Part shown: in pieces, positions 36,001 through 44,720 of the stretch | Layout of the letters: each line of letters starts with the position of its first letter | Position numbering within the stretch: position 1 is the stretch's first letter | Assembly (NCBI GenBank): GCA_024233545.1 | Contig: JACKPL010000006.1 | Coordinates: forward strand, 98,560-162,559 | DNA length: 64,000 bases | Reading direction: 5' to 3' | From: a bacterium | GTDB taxonomy: Bacteria > Auribacterota > Auribacteria > Auribacterales > Auribacteraceae | Program-made: the position numbers and the translations under genes | Notes under the pieces: generated by a model | Told to the model about the DNA's origin: nothing | Databases searched by the model: none | What the model saw: the letters and a program-made list of their open reading frames with translations, nothing else

Positions 36001-38139
36001 GAGACAGTTTTGCCGTCCGGATTTACTATTGTCGATCCAAATTCAGAGGGATTTTCAACTATTGCCCACTCATTAGCTTTTATTACATCCGATAGGTATG
36101 CGCACTTAAACAGAAATGCATCTACACTTACTCATCAATTTCTTGACCGGCTCCTCATCGGTACGTCTGGTACGCAAGCCGGTTTATACCGTGTCTTTCT
36201 TGATCCTGATAATCAACCGAGCGGGCATATACTAGATCAACTTTTATCATCATCCCAATCTCATTATGAGCGAATTGAAGTCGCTGGAGCAAGCAATAAG
36301 TCAACTGCATACATTCTTGCTATCGATAACGATACCATATCATTCGAACTATTCAGATACGATGCATTTACTGATTCGATCGAATCTATTCCAGTATCAA
36401 CATTTCCCAATCTCTCTTCAGAAATCAACCATTTGAATATAGCATCCAATTACAACGGTTCGGAATTCATGATCTATTCTCAGTCTGATGCCACTGTATT
36501 TAAATCTGACGGAACAATAATCACATCAGGCTCTGCCGGCGCAGATTACGCCGCGTTTGACCCGTTGCGTTCTACGCTCTATTTTTCTAATCTAGGTTCG
36601 ACTACGTTTGATTTAAAATCTTCTGTCAATCTTGGGCAGGAATTAACCTATGTTCACTTCCCTGAAAACGACTCGTTGTCAATTCCTTTTGATTTTGACT
36701 GGGCGGGCGACAGAATGTTTGCCCTAACCGCACAAGGGATATCAGTATTAAGTACGGGAGAAATCTATCCCAGAATCGATGCTTTTGCCCCGCAGTTTGC
36801 TCACCAAAATGATGATATTGAAGTTGTTATTTCAAATGCAGGCAACGTAACTGAAAATATCGAATTGCTTATCAATAACACGGCTCAGGCATCTGCTCAG
36901 CATTTATCCAGCATCAATGACACACACACATTTTCGGTACAAAATCCTCTTGATAATGACACATCGGGCACTTTAGTTGCACGTGTTAATAATTATCCTT
37001 CGGAAAAACACGATGTTTTGATGATTGCTGACGTTTTTGACAAACTCCCTGCAAATCAAAAAAATGGGCTTAGCGTTTTTGCTCCCTCATCTCTTTATAT
37101 TGATGAGGAGAATTCGGATTTGTACATTCTTGATGCATCGAGTACCGGTGGTTTGTCGGTAATACGCATCAGTATTGATATAAACCCGTCCGGTACTGTC
37201 TCTGTAACGCGTCTTCCCGTTCCGATAGCAATGCGCAGTTTTCCCAATCCAATCGGAATTGCTCGAATCCATAATTATATTGCATTAGTTTCCCGCTACA
37301 GTAAACAATGTATCTGGTTTGATATGGATGGATTTGACACACAATTGCTCGGTGATCCAAATAACCATAATTTTCCATACCAAGTAGCTAATATGCCGTT
37401 AAACTTATATCCTTCAGGAATAGCTGGATATTCGCCATCCGATAACCTTGCAATAAACTATGCATACATATGGTATACGCCATCATCCGGCGGGTTAGAT
37501 ATATTCCAGCTGAACCTTGACAGCGGAATCATTACGCTATTGCAAAACCTTGCATCTCCATCCCCTATCGATATTTATATTGACAATACTAGAGACCGAG
37601 CGTATGTCTCTTCCTCTCAAATCTCCAACGCATTGCCAGATTTTGTTACGGTATTTCAGCCGTCACTTGAAGCAACAAGCATTGTACCGATTACTCGTGT
37701 CTTCTTTACAGATGTGAACAAATCGCGCCCTCAAGATTTATTTTCAAGCATAGATTATCTCTTCGTATCACGGTATAACACCCGCAACTTAAGCATTTTT
37801 GCACCTGATGAAAGTGATCTTAATCCCAATACCTCAACAAATGATACGCACTTTATTTTAGATATTTATCAAAACGCATCGAAAAAGAGTAAAACTTATT
37901 CTGCCAATAGCGAATACATAGCGTTTGCCAGCGCAAATCCGGATAATTCTTATAGTATCGATATTTTAGATGCCTATTATTGGAATAACTTTCCATTTAT
38001 GGAAGATTTCACGAGCGTTTACTCATTTACACCGGCAAATGAAAAAATATTTGATGTTGAGATATTTAATAACAAACTATTTACCATAATTGGAAGAGAT
38101 ATCGTAATTATCGACTTGCCTATAAAGAAGGAGGATTAA
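33058..38139 (+). CDS. Giant secreted protein with barrel-like N-domain, IPT/TIG and propeller-like regions
   Basis: A 1693-residue protein, signal peptide about 1-23. Residues about 25-330 resemble the N-terminal domain of the neighbouring 1822-residue protein: FFSFIEAPYGN, then FLSELHMRN and FDAVQLVAHPETL. The fold looks like a glycosidase-type alpha/beta barrel, but the Asp-Ile-Glu-Pro acidic motif of the neighbour is VAHP here. Ca-binding-like FTNDNDGLIEPLERIKV is near 411. An IPT/TIG-like Ig domain (about 800-890: IIPQLGTVLGNHRIYIEGLN) leads to a long beta-rich region to the end, probably propellers. There is no PEP-CTERM or LPXTG tail. It overlaps the previous gene by 4 bp and precedes the PEP-CTERM gene by 3 bp. 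No enzyme activity can be assigned. Confidence 0.75.
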   Translation: MIKRLLVFSTLIFFFANTQAHASEKALYLSAEGYRHVVSASQYVGDFFSFIEAPYGNTDQKFSKIYFCINDADSTELLLENTGMRQSFLSELHMRNMQAECVIDFTQWIDESQHNAGLAYLSQVVEFNALTSNPDEKFDAVQLVAHPETLMEELPFGTVESPQVAAVWNNYLVFLQKAHQLISSYNTASVAPLSFTVALSAGYDTDAYLATHYALPIAIADSVILYAGSRTLHDIKSACASEMQFASSHNKPVTVAFIVKSLPDTPSVSFWAFTGSPLSYFNQVVFTGLENVSDGSADKVSAEVYFEQWNVFSGIAIDGYEKSNGYESLAVSSSLSGLYPVQAGSGGSELDFNPIAGDVLATFPGFIAANSGSLNAFIFLDLSGDPIAPYYTMQFDNDSIFHQISIDTATFTNDNDGLIEPLERIKVTVTIDLDLINLNPQDFITQLPLNSLNLELYDENPSTIIIDSASPPSAPLIPDGNNVAITEFTFLIGKVSVLPDTLPLTFRLFRNAGDADDWSILLHSQDQGLELDMNDPPVGQHTSIVGIPPAVVPLGLVLDNDGRSNGVKIISGDAIAFEGWAFDDNDSMAIALRLQKPSETTVIPFALQPTRSIFEFDNGDNITSLLPYWGLNFNARYSVELNSTNAGSISGRYNVLIRGNDGKIYPDNDSDLGTDQFFWNKPPQVTLLLPMQNDTLGSTFEVSVISSDNEIDDEYEAYLSHVTVAMVKEENVDERDNESQIIVLDERMNPNFSSGAFNFSFTFVDNEGALTTGNYFIFARVYDSYGLSAESIIPVTVNKEAPVITRIIPQLGTVLGNHRIYIEGLNLLNVTHVNIGSVIAPVIAPKTDSLLTVNMPLFTPSSAPLPLYVDVELTHFEGSVTKPDGYRFFNAAINQIVQSVNRIGLAYDNVHENIVLLNNVDSTVEIYAENSIDPLTFTFTNDIQLAFATPIKMELSRFAEQLFVIFNGASNNKVEIIDLAAETVLPSGFTIVDPNSEGFSTIAHSLAFITSDRYAHLNRNASTLTHQFLDRLLIGTSGTQAGLYRVFLDPDNQPSGHILDQLLSSSQSHYERIEVAGASNKSTAYILAIDNDTISFELFRYDAFTDSIESIPVSTFPNLSSEINHLNIASNYNGSEFMIYSQSDATVFKSDGTIITSGSAGADYAAFDPLRSTLYFSNLGSTTFDLKSSVNLGQELTYVHFPENDSLSIPFDFDWAGDRMFALTAQGISVLSTGEIYPRIDAFAPQFAHQNDDIEVVISNAGNVTENIELLINNTAQASAQHLSSINDTHTFSVQNPLDNDTSGTLVARVNNYPSEKHDVLMIADVFDKLPANQKNGLSVFAPSSLYIDEENSDLYILDASSTGGLSVIRISIDINPSGTVSVTRLPVPIAMRSFPNPIGIARIHNYIALVSRYSKQCIWFDMDGFDTQLLGDPNNHNFPYQVANMPLNLYPSGIAGYSPSDNLAINYAYIWYTPSSGGLDIFQLNLDSGIITLLQNLASPSPIDIYIDNTRDRAYVSSSQISNALPDFVTVFQPSLEATSIVPITRVFFTDVNKSRPQDLFSSIDYLFVSRYNTRNLSIFAPDESDLNPNTSTNDTHFILDIYQNASKKSKTYSANSEYIAFASANPDNSYSIDILDAYYWNNFPFMEDFTSVYSFTPANEKIFDVEIFNNKLFTIIGRDIVIIDLPIKKED

Positions 38140-38142
38140 CCC

Positions 38143-38955
38143 ATGAAAAGAAGAGTCTTTATTACTCTGCTCGTCTTATTGTTAAAATGTTCGGTTTTAT
38201 GTGCGAATAATCAATTTTACGACAATTTCATCGTAACGCAATATAATGCGGCAACAGGCATCGACAAAAACTCTGTTACCATAATTCCGACAAAAGGTTC
38301 CTATGAGATATCTTTTTTTGACGATCAATTAGGAAACCCAAATAACGATGATGATTTTTATGAAATTGTGGCGGCTGATCCGGATGCTTTCACATTAGAA
38401 ATTACTTCGGGTTCTATAACCGGCGGCGCATCAACATATTTTTCCGGCGGAACAAACAATTCGTCACACCTTCTCCATTTTGAAGGCGAAGACCCGGGAA
38501 CACTGGTTTTTAACGCATATAATGGCGTCGGATACGATTTTAACCCCATTTTTTCCGATTGGTGGTTTTTAGTCTTTGATGTTCGCAACATTGGAACGAC
38601 AACCGTTGAACTTTTACCTCGTATCGGGCCAAACGGCTTAAATTCGAGCTCAGCAATTTATTATGTACTTGACCAAAACCTCAATGCAGTCAATATGTAT
38701 TCAATTGCACCGGGAGATACGGCAACTTTTGCCTTTAAACTCGGCGGGCATCCTGATTTTGCAGGAAATAATTCTATTACTTGGGATTACGGCGATAATC
38801 CGACAAGCCGGTTTGAAGTTGGTTTTCAACCTGTAAGCGGAATCGGTTTTAACGTTCAAATTGACAATGTCGGTTTAGCAATACCGGAACCCAGTATAAT
38901 GATTTTATTTGGAATAGGGCTATTATTTTTAAAAAAAGTTCGTAAAAACAACTAA
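38143..38955 (+). CDS. Secreted PEP-CTERM protein
   Basis: A 270-residue protein with signal peptide MKRRVFITLLVLLLKCSVLC, a beta-rich body (YDNFIVTQYNAATGIDKNSV and SSHLLHFEGEDPGTLVFNA), and a C-terminus IPEPSIMILFGIGLLFLKKV followed by RKNN, the PEP-CTERM sorting pattern. Exosortase would cut and process the tail at the membrane; no exosortase gene is in this window. GGAGG precedes the start by 6 bp. The gene lies between the two giant proteins with 3-bp and 44-bp gaps, so it is probably made with them. It may be the surface-anchored partner of the secreted set, which is inference. Confidence 0.85.
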   Translation: MKRRVFITLLVLLLKCSVLCANNQFYDNFIVTQYNAATGIDKNSVTIIPTKGSYEISFFDDQLGNPNNDDDFYEIVAADPDAFTLEITSGSITGGASTYFSGGTNNSSHLLHFEGEDPGTLVFNAYNGVGYDFNPIFSDWWFLVFDVRNIGTTTVELLPRIGPNGLNSSSAIYYVLDQNLNAVNMYSIAPGDTATFAFKLGGHPDFAGNNSITWDYGDNPTSRFEVGFQPVSGIGFNVQIDNVGLAIPEPSIMILFGIGLLFLKKVRKNN

Positions 38956-38999
38956 TCCGGGAGAGATTCTTACGGCGTAACGCGCAACAGGGATACAAA

Positions 39000-41900
39000 A
39001 TGAAAAAAATTGTGCTGAAGATTTTTTCAATTCTCATTCTTCTACTTATATCAACCTTCGAATGTCTGGCCGCGTCCGACAACGACGGTAGAGCGTTATG
39101 GGTTTGGACTGTCTCCGATGATATCATCGCTGATTATTTCGACAATGACGGCATAGCCCGCGAAGAATTTCTCAGTTTCTGCGCCGCGCCGCATGGCAAT
39201 CCTGCCAATAAAATAACGACATTGTTCATGGCCGCCGCTGATGACATGAACTTTAGGACACGCAAATTGCGGCGTTTCCTTACAGATATGCATAATCGAG
39301 GATTTAAAGTGTATCTCATTATCACCGATCCGCGCTTTGCTATACCGGACCCACAAAATCCAATACCGTACCAACTCGATATTGGATATAAAAACTATAT
39401 AAACCCACCCTTTCCTGCTGAAACAAACTTTCTTGGATTTATTCCATTCCAAAAAGGCGGGGTTTTCGCATCCGAACGGTTCGACGGCCTCATGCTGGAT
39501 ATCGAACCACACCAGCTAGGAACAGGCGCATATACCGACGTCCAATATAGTTTTTTTAAGAAAAACGCACCGGAAGGTACTCTTGACCCGCAAGGTTTTC
39601 CTGTAATCTGGGAAACATATAAAAATTTATTGTCATATACAGAAAATGAAATCGTCTTATATAATGCGCTTATTGATCCCGATATCGATTATTCTGATTC
39701 AATTGCAGGGTTTTATGCAGATATTACCTATGATCCCGATAATGGTACGCCCGGTGATGAAGAAAACCTTGCAAAAGAAATCCTTGACCGGCTTGATTTC
39801 TATACAATCCTCGCCTATCGAGATACGGCTGATCCTAACGGTATTTTTCCGGGGATAAAAGATTTAGTAAATCTCTACCGGAATGTTGACCCTTCCGATA
39901 CTGTGCCTTACGTTATAACGGTAGAAACCACAACCGATTTGCTAGATAATGACGCTATCGAAGATATTATCACTTTTTATGAAGAAGGAAACACTGTGCT
40001 AGAAACAGAATTAGCTAATGTGTTTGCTACATTCTCAAGCGACCCGCTTTTCAGCGGGCTTAGCATTCATTCGTATGCCGATAATGCGTCCCCCTATCGA
40101 GGCTATCAGCATCTTGCTCCTGATAATGATACACACGCACCTATTGTTACCATCACCTCGCCCAACGGGAGCCCCATTGACGGCATCAATTTCACCGGCG
40201 ACATTCAAATTACATGGGACTCATATGTCCCAAGAAACACCGATTATACTGTAGAATTATTCTATGCAATGGCAAACAGTATGGATATTAACGACGATTC
40301 TACATGGACTTTCATAACGCAAATTTCCAATACCGCCCCTACTAGTGTACCGCCTATTGCTTCAGGTAGTTACTTATGGACAGCGTCACAGACATCTTCT
40401 ATATCAACACTTTCAGAAAACCGCGCGTTTATTATTGCGCGCATATCGTACGATACTGCTCCTGCATTGGCAACAGCCGATACAACGGATTATGGTGTTG
40501 CCATAAACGAAGAAGCAGATGTACCAACCGATTCATTCGGCAATACTCAAACTGCTCTTTTTCCCGGGTTTGCATTAGGTTTGCAAATGATCCCTGATAA
40601 TGATTCCAGCGGAGTAATCCACGCAGTATATTATGTGAGTTTTGGAAATTCTGCCGATTTTGGCATATATTATACCCGCTCAACTAATTGGGGCGCAACA
40701 TGGAGCTCTCCCATACGCATATCCAATAGGCCGGCCGCATTCCCGCGAAAACCCTCTTTCCATAAAAATGGGCAATACTTGGCTGTAGCATGGGTAGAAA
40801 ATGAAAACGAAAGCACACCTGAGCCCGTTGACCAACGCATCCATGTTAGACTGCATAATGCCAACGGAATAGGCGACGCATCGAGCTGGCAAGCCATAGA
40901 AAATTTAACCGAACGCCTTAATCCGCTTCCATTTCCACCACCATTTTTTAATGCATTTTACCCAACGCTTGATTATCCTGATGTTTATGTTGATGATGCT
41001 GGGGATGTTCATGTCACATGGCATGCCATATACAGCCAATCGACATTTCTTGAGCAACCCTACGTCAATTATATCCATTATATCCGCTACAACAGGGCAA
41101 CCAGTTCATGGATAGGATTCAATGACAGCGGCTACCAACGTGCTGAAAGAGTAAAAGATGTCCTCGCATCTGACGGATTAGCAATGAAAACACCGTCGGT
41201 AATAAAAACCTCTCACGGCACACATGTTGTATGGGGTGAATATTATGATTCAATTTCCACCCAAGCAGAAACTATAGTGCCGTTACTAACAGTTGAAAAC
41301 TTTAACAATCAGACAGGTTCGGTTTTAAACTCAACTTTAAGCACCTATAATTACGTTGTGTTTGGAAGTGAATACAACGAATCTATTGGAAATACTATTG
41401 TTGCTAATTCAAGTAATCCTTCCGATCCATATTACCGATACCTTCGAATTCCATACTCTTCACCAACTGATGGAGGGTCTCCAATTATAGGAGGAACAGG
41501 CCCGTTTGCTTCCTTTGGATTAGGTCAAGACACCGCATTTAGCCCTGTATTAAATCTTTCTACTTACAACGGAGCTTTTATCGAGTTCGATATGAAAACA
41601 AATTTGCCGGCGGGCTTTGCTGATGTGTTGTCGGTTGAAATTGTTGCTCAAGCTTTGTTCTTAGATAATACCCCTGCTCCTGAAGGACAAACCGGATTCA
41701 GATTGGGTTTTGCAAAAATGTTAGACCTCCCCGGAACATCATGGACACATTATGTTGTTGATATAAATGACCTGACCACATTTAGTGAAGACCAAAGTGT
41801 CACCAGCAAAAAACCGAATCTTGCCAACATAACAAAAATACGAATTTTAATATTGCAAACCGATGCGGATTTAACCGGAACCGGTCAAATTGATATCGAC

Positions 41901-44468
41901 AATCTTACTGTAACGGTAAATCAAAGTGGAGCTACAGAAATAGAAAATGTCATGAGAATGGCTATGAAAACAAAATCCGGTTCCTCATGGCCAACTGAAG
42001 ATACCATTATTCGCCAAAGGGAATATCCCATACCTCAACTGCTTGATTTGCCTCCGGATGGGGCTGAATTTGCGCATAAGCCGGTATTTTTCCCAAAACT
42101 AGCCACAGCAGAAAACGATTTATATCTTATATGGCAGGAAACTAATGTCGGCGCCGCAAATAGTAATAGTTTCAATCTTGAAGCTTTTTCGGACGTGCTC
42201 TTCAATAAAAGCTATGACGGCGGCACAACATGGGAATTCGACTGCGATGCTCCTCAACAGCTCACTGCAATAGCTGATACTAACGATACCGGCTTTAACC
42301 CTGACATCTCCGCATTTAAACGGGATAATGATGGCAAAGTTATACTACAGGTAGTTTATTCGGATAACTTTCAAGAGGAAATCTTTGAAACTGAACCGAT
42401 TCTCGTTGGAGACCTTATCTATCGAGAAAGCGACAATTCTTCCGGAATGCTTACTGAAGGAAACTCATGGTCGTCTCCAGCATATTTTGCACTGCAGAAC
42501 AACCCTGCCAATAGTACTGATGAAGGAATAAGGCAACCGTATACGAATGTAAGTTCAACTCGCGCACAACGCACTTTTTCTCCTCCGTATATATATACAA
42601 GTAACACTGGCATATCCATCACCAACTGGCTGGACAGGCTCGGAGCTAAACGGTTTAAACTGCGAGGAGACAACAATACAGAGGTTCCTCTGCTTCTTGC
42701 TCCGCCACCGCCGTTCGCCGATATTATTGTCGACTCTGACAATGTTTTTCAGGGATTCCGCATTACATGGTCACCGCCGGAAAAAACACCTGAAACCAAT
42801 TTTACCCCAAACGAATATATTCTCGAACGGATAGAAGTAGCAAGTAACGGTTCAGAATCATCAACTATTATTCCGGCAATTTTCAGTTTGAGCTATGATG
42901 ATGACAGTATCACCTTTTCAGACAATGTCTATTATCGGTACCGTCTCAAATATCTCGTCGGCACGTCGGGTTCCCAGTCCATCAATTCGAATACACTTAA
43001 AAAAGGGACTCAATTATTGATTGACGATTTCGAAAGTTATGGTTCCGGTATTGAGACACATTTTACCGGAAACAACTATACTATAGATGAATTCGATAAT
43101 GCCCCCAGCAACACGTCACTCATACAATCCTTTATTACCGATGGAACTCGAGCAACTCAGCTCGTTTATGATGCAGGCGAATTGCCGAGCGACGCAAATG
43201 ACGTAGCGTTTTTAAACATCATTTTTCCCGCTCTTTTTGACGTAACGAACTACGGAAGCATCGATATGCGCGTTAAAGTTGTCAGTGCCGCTTCGCCACG
43301 TAATCTGGAAGTTAGATTGCTCGAAGACGAACGGCAAGAAACCGAACAATATCGAATCGGAAACGTCGCTCAATTAGACAATTCGGGCGACTTTACAACA
43401 TATCACTTTTTCCTCGATCAAATTAGCCGTCAAGGCGGTGAAACAGCAGATGGGCTTGACAAGAATAAAATCCAGACTCTGCAAATCAGGTTTGAAAGCA
43501 CTCCGGACGCACAAGTCGTCATTGACGATATAGTATTGAGCAATGATCCTGTGCTGGATTTGAGCACAAATGCCCTCGAAGGAGGAGTTGTATCTGGAAC
43601 CGGTGCGCCAAATAAAGGGGTGGTCATCAGCGAATATGATAATACTGCAGAATCTTTTATGCCGGTTACCGTTCGGTTCGGCAATGGAAAAGACCCATGG
43701 TATCTTCGAATATATACTGATCCGGAAAACGACAGTTACGGCAATACAGTCAGGTCAGCTGGTTTGGTACGAAGGGTTGGCGATAGGCTTTATCCCGAAG
43801 ACACGATTCCTATTAAAATTTGGATATCGAATTTTGGGCCAGCCCGTTTCTTTGAAAGTTTTGATGATAACGGCGATGGCGCTTTTGACAGAACAGAGAT
43901 CACCTATTATACATCAGGAGTTCCACCTGTAGGAAACGAATATTTCTGGAAGGGTTTTGACTTTGACGGTGATGGAAAAACGTTCAGCACTATCACAGAG
44001 AACAGCGGCATTCCAATTGTAGAAGGCTTTGGGCAAGGAGAATACCCATTTGACATCGACGGAGACGGATTTAGGCAAGGCGATAATTTCTTTGATAAAG
44101 ACGAAGACGGAGTGCCGGACAGCCTCGATAACGACAGCGAAGCAGATAACAAAAAACTGTCGGAGAATCCGTCGTGGTTGTTTGTTCCTCTCCGCTTAAA
44201 TGTGTCGTTCGATGAATTAACGAATGAAGATAAAAAAGCTGTCGAAAAAGGCCTCATAATGATACCTTCCGATGACCCTGAACTCATTTTAACTTGGCGC
44301 ATTCTTGCCAGTACTTTTATTGGGCATGGGAATCATGAAATTGACATGTATTTCTCTGTAGCGCTTAATACTGAAGCGCTTAATCCTCTGGATTTGACTA
44401 AAGGCGAGCTACCCAACAATTACGGTACATATAAAGCCACAGTATATATCGATCTTGCATATAATTAA
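39000..44468 (+). CDS. Giant secreted protein with barrel domain, sialidase-like repeats and calcium-binding C-terminus
   Basis: A 1822-residue exported protein (signal peptide about 1-24). Residues about 25-370: barrel-like domain (LWVWTVSDDIIADYFDNDG, LSFCAAPHGN, FDGLMLDIEPHQLGTG, DFYTILAYRDT), resembling a glycoside-hydrolase barrel with acidic motif DIEP near 162. Asp-box-like turns YYTRSTNWGATWS (near 557) and KSYDGGTTWEF (near 1070) suggest sialidase-type propellers. Jelly-roll-like carbohydrate-binding segments start near 760 (ENFNNQTGSVLNS) and 1339 (LIDDFESYG). A fibronectin-like piece lies near 1250 (ITWSPPEKTPE). Residues about 1620-1716 carry EF-hand and thrombospondin-type loops: DDNGDGAFDRTE, DFDGDGK, DIDGDG and DKDEDGVPDSLDND. 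It ends the cluster. Polysaccharide binding or cleavage at the surface is inference. Confidence 0.75.
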   Translation: MKKIVLKIFSILILLLISTFECLAASDNDGRALWVWTVSDDIIADYFDNDGIAREEFLSFCAAPHGNPANKITTLFMAAADDMNFRTRKLRRFLTDMHNRGFKVYLIITDPRFAIPDPQNPIPYQLDIGYKNYINPPFPAETNFLGFIPFQKGGVFASERFDGLMLDIEPHQLGTGAYTDVQYSFFKKNAPEGTLDPQGFPVIWETYKNLLSYTENEIVLYNALIDPDIDYSDSIAGFYADITYDPDNGTPGDEENLAKEILDRLDFYTILAYRDTADPNGIFPGIKDLVNLYRNVDPSDTVPYVITVETTTDLLDNDAIEDIITFYEEGNTVLETELANVFATFSSDPLFSGLSIHSYADNASPYRGYQHLAPDNDTHAPIVTITSPNGSPIDGINFTGDIQITWDSYVPRNTDYTVELFYAMANSMDINDDSTWTFITQISNTAPTSVPPIASGSYLWTASQTSSISTLSENRAFIIARISYDTAPALATADTTDYGVAINEEADVPTDSFGNTQTALFPGFALGLQMIPDNDSSGVIHAVYYVSFGNSADFGIYYTRSTNWGATWSSPIRISNRPAAFPRKPSFHKNGQYLAVAWVENENESTPEPVDQRIHVRLHNANGIGDASSWQAIENLTERLNPLPFPPPFFNAFYPTLDYPDVYVDDAGDVHVTWHAIYSQSTFLEQPYVNYIHYIRYNRATSSWIGFNDSGYQRAERVKDVLASDGLAMKTPSVIKTSHGTHVVWGEYYDSISTQAETIVPLLTVENFNNQTGSVLNSTLSTYNYVVFGSEYNESIGNTIVANSSNPSDPYYRYLRIPYSSPTDGGSPIIGGTGPFASFGLGQDTAFSPVLNLSTYNGAFIEFDMKTNLPAGFADVLSVEIVAQALFLDNTPAPEGQTGFRLGFAKMLDLPGTSWTHYVVDINDLTTFSEDQSVTSKKPNLANITKIRILILQTDADLTGTGQIDIDNLTVTVNQSGATEIENVMRMAMKTKSGSSWPTEDTIIRQREYPIPQLLDLPPDGAEFAHKPVFFPKLATAENDLYLIWQETNVGAANSNSFNLEAFSDVLFNKSYDGGTTWEFDCDAPQQLTAIADTNDTGFNPDISAFKRDNDGKVILQVVYSDNFQEEIFETEPILVGDLIYRESDNSSGMLTEGNSWSSPAYFALQNNPANSTDEGIRQPYTNVSSTRAQRTFSPPYIYTSNTGISITNWLDRLGAKRFKLRGDNNTEVPLLLAPPPPFADIIVDSDNVFQGFRITWSPPEKTPETNFTPNEYILERIEVASNGSESSTIIPAIFSLSYDDDSITFSDNVYYRYRLKYLVGTSGSQSINSNTLKKGTQLLIDDFESYGSGIETHFTGNNYTIDEFDNAPSNTSLIQSFITDGTRATQLVYDAGELPSDANDVAFLNIIFPALFDVTNYGSIDMRVKVVSAASPRNLEVRLLEDERQETEQYRIGNVAQLDNSGDFTTYHFFLDQISRQGGETADGLDKNKIQTLQIRFESTPDAQVVIDDIVLSNDPVLDLSTNALEGGVVSGTGAPNKGVVISEYDNTAESFMPVTVRFGNGKDPWYLRIYTDPENDSYGNTVRSAGLVRRVGDRLYPEDTIPIKIWISNFGPARFFESFDDNGDGAFDRTEITYYTSGVPPVGNEYFWKGFDFDGDGKTFSTITENSGIPIVEGFGQGEYPFDIDGDGFRQGDNFFDKDEDGVPDSLDNDSEADNKKLSENPSWLFVPLRLNVSFDELTNEDKKAVEKGLIMIPSDDPELILTWRILASTFIGHGNHEIDMYFSVALNTEALNPLDLTKGELPNNYGTYKATVYIDLAYN

Positions 44469-44531
44469 AGTTGTGCGGCAATTACCTTGGAATGCATACC
44501 GGTAACTTTAGTTTAAATTCAAAATTTTGCC

Positions 44532-44559
44532 TTGCAAATTTATCTAAAAAACCTATAAT
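44532..44559 (+). promoter_or_regulatory. Promoter for the sodium/solute symporter
   Basis: TTGCAA (44532-44537) and a perfect TATAAT (44554-44559) separated by 16 bp, in the 252-bp gap between the giant protein gene and the symporter start at 44721. The leader would be about 155 nt. The -35 is imperfect, so the call is moderate. Confidence 0.5.
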
Positions 44560-44720
44560 GGTACAGTCTTTCTGATTTTTGCTTAATAGTACGATCGCGT
44601 GATGCCCTTAAATATGTAGTCCTTCGAAATCATACGATATCGCTCTTCTTTAGTTACGATTATATTGCTAGATAGCATTATTTATATTAACACTAATAAC
44701 GAAAGGATGGTAACAGCATT

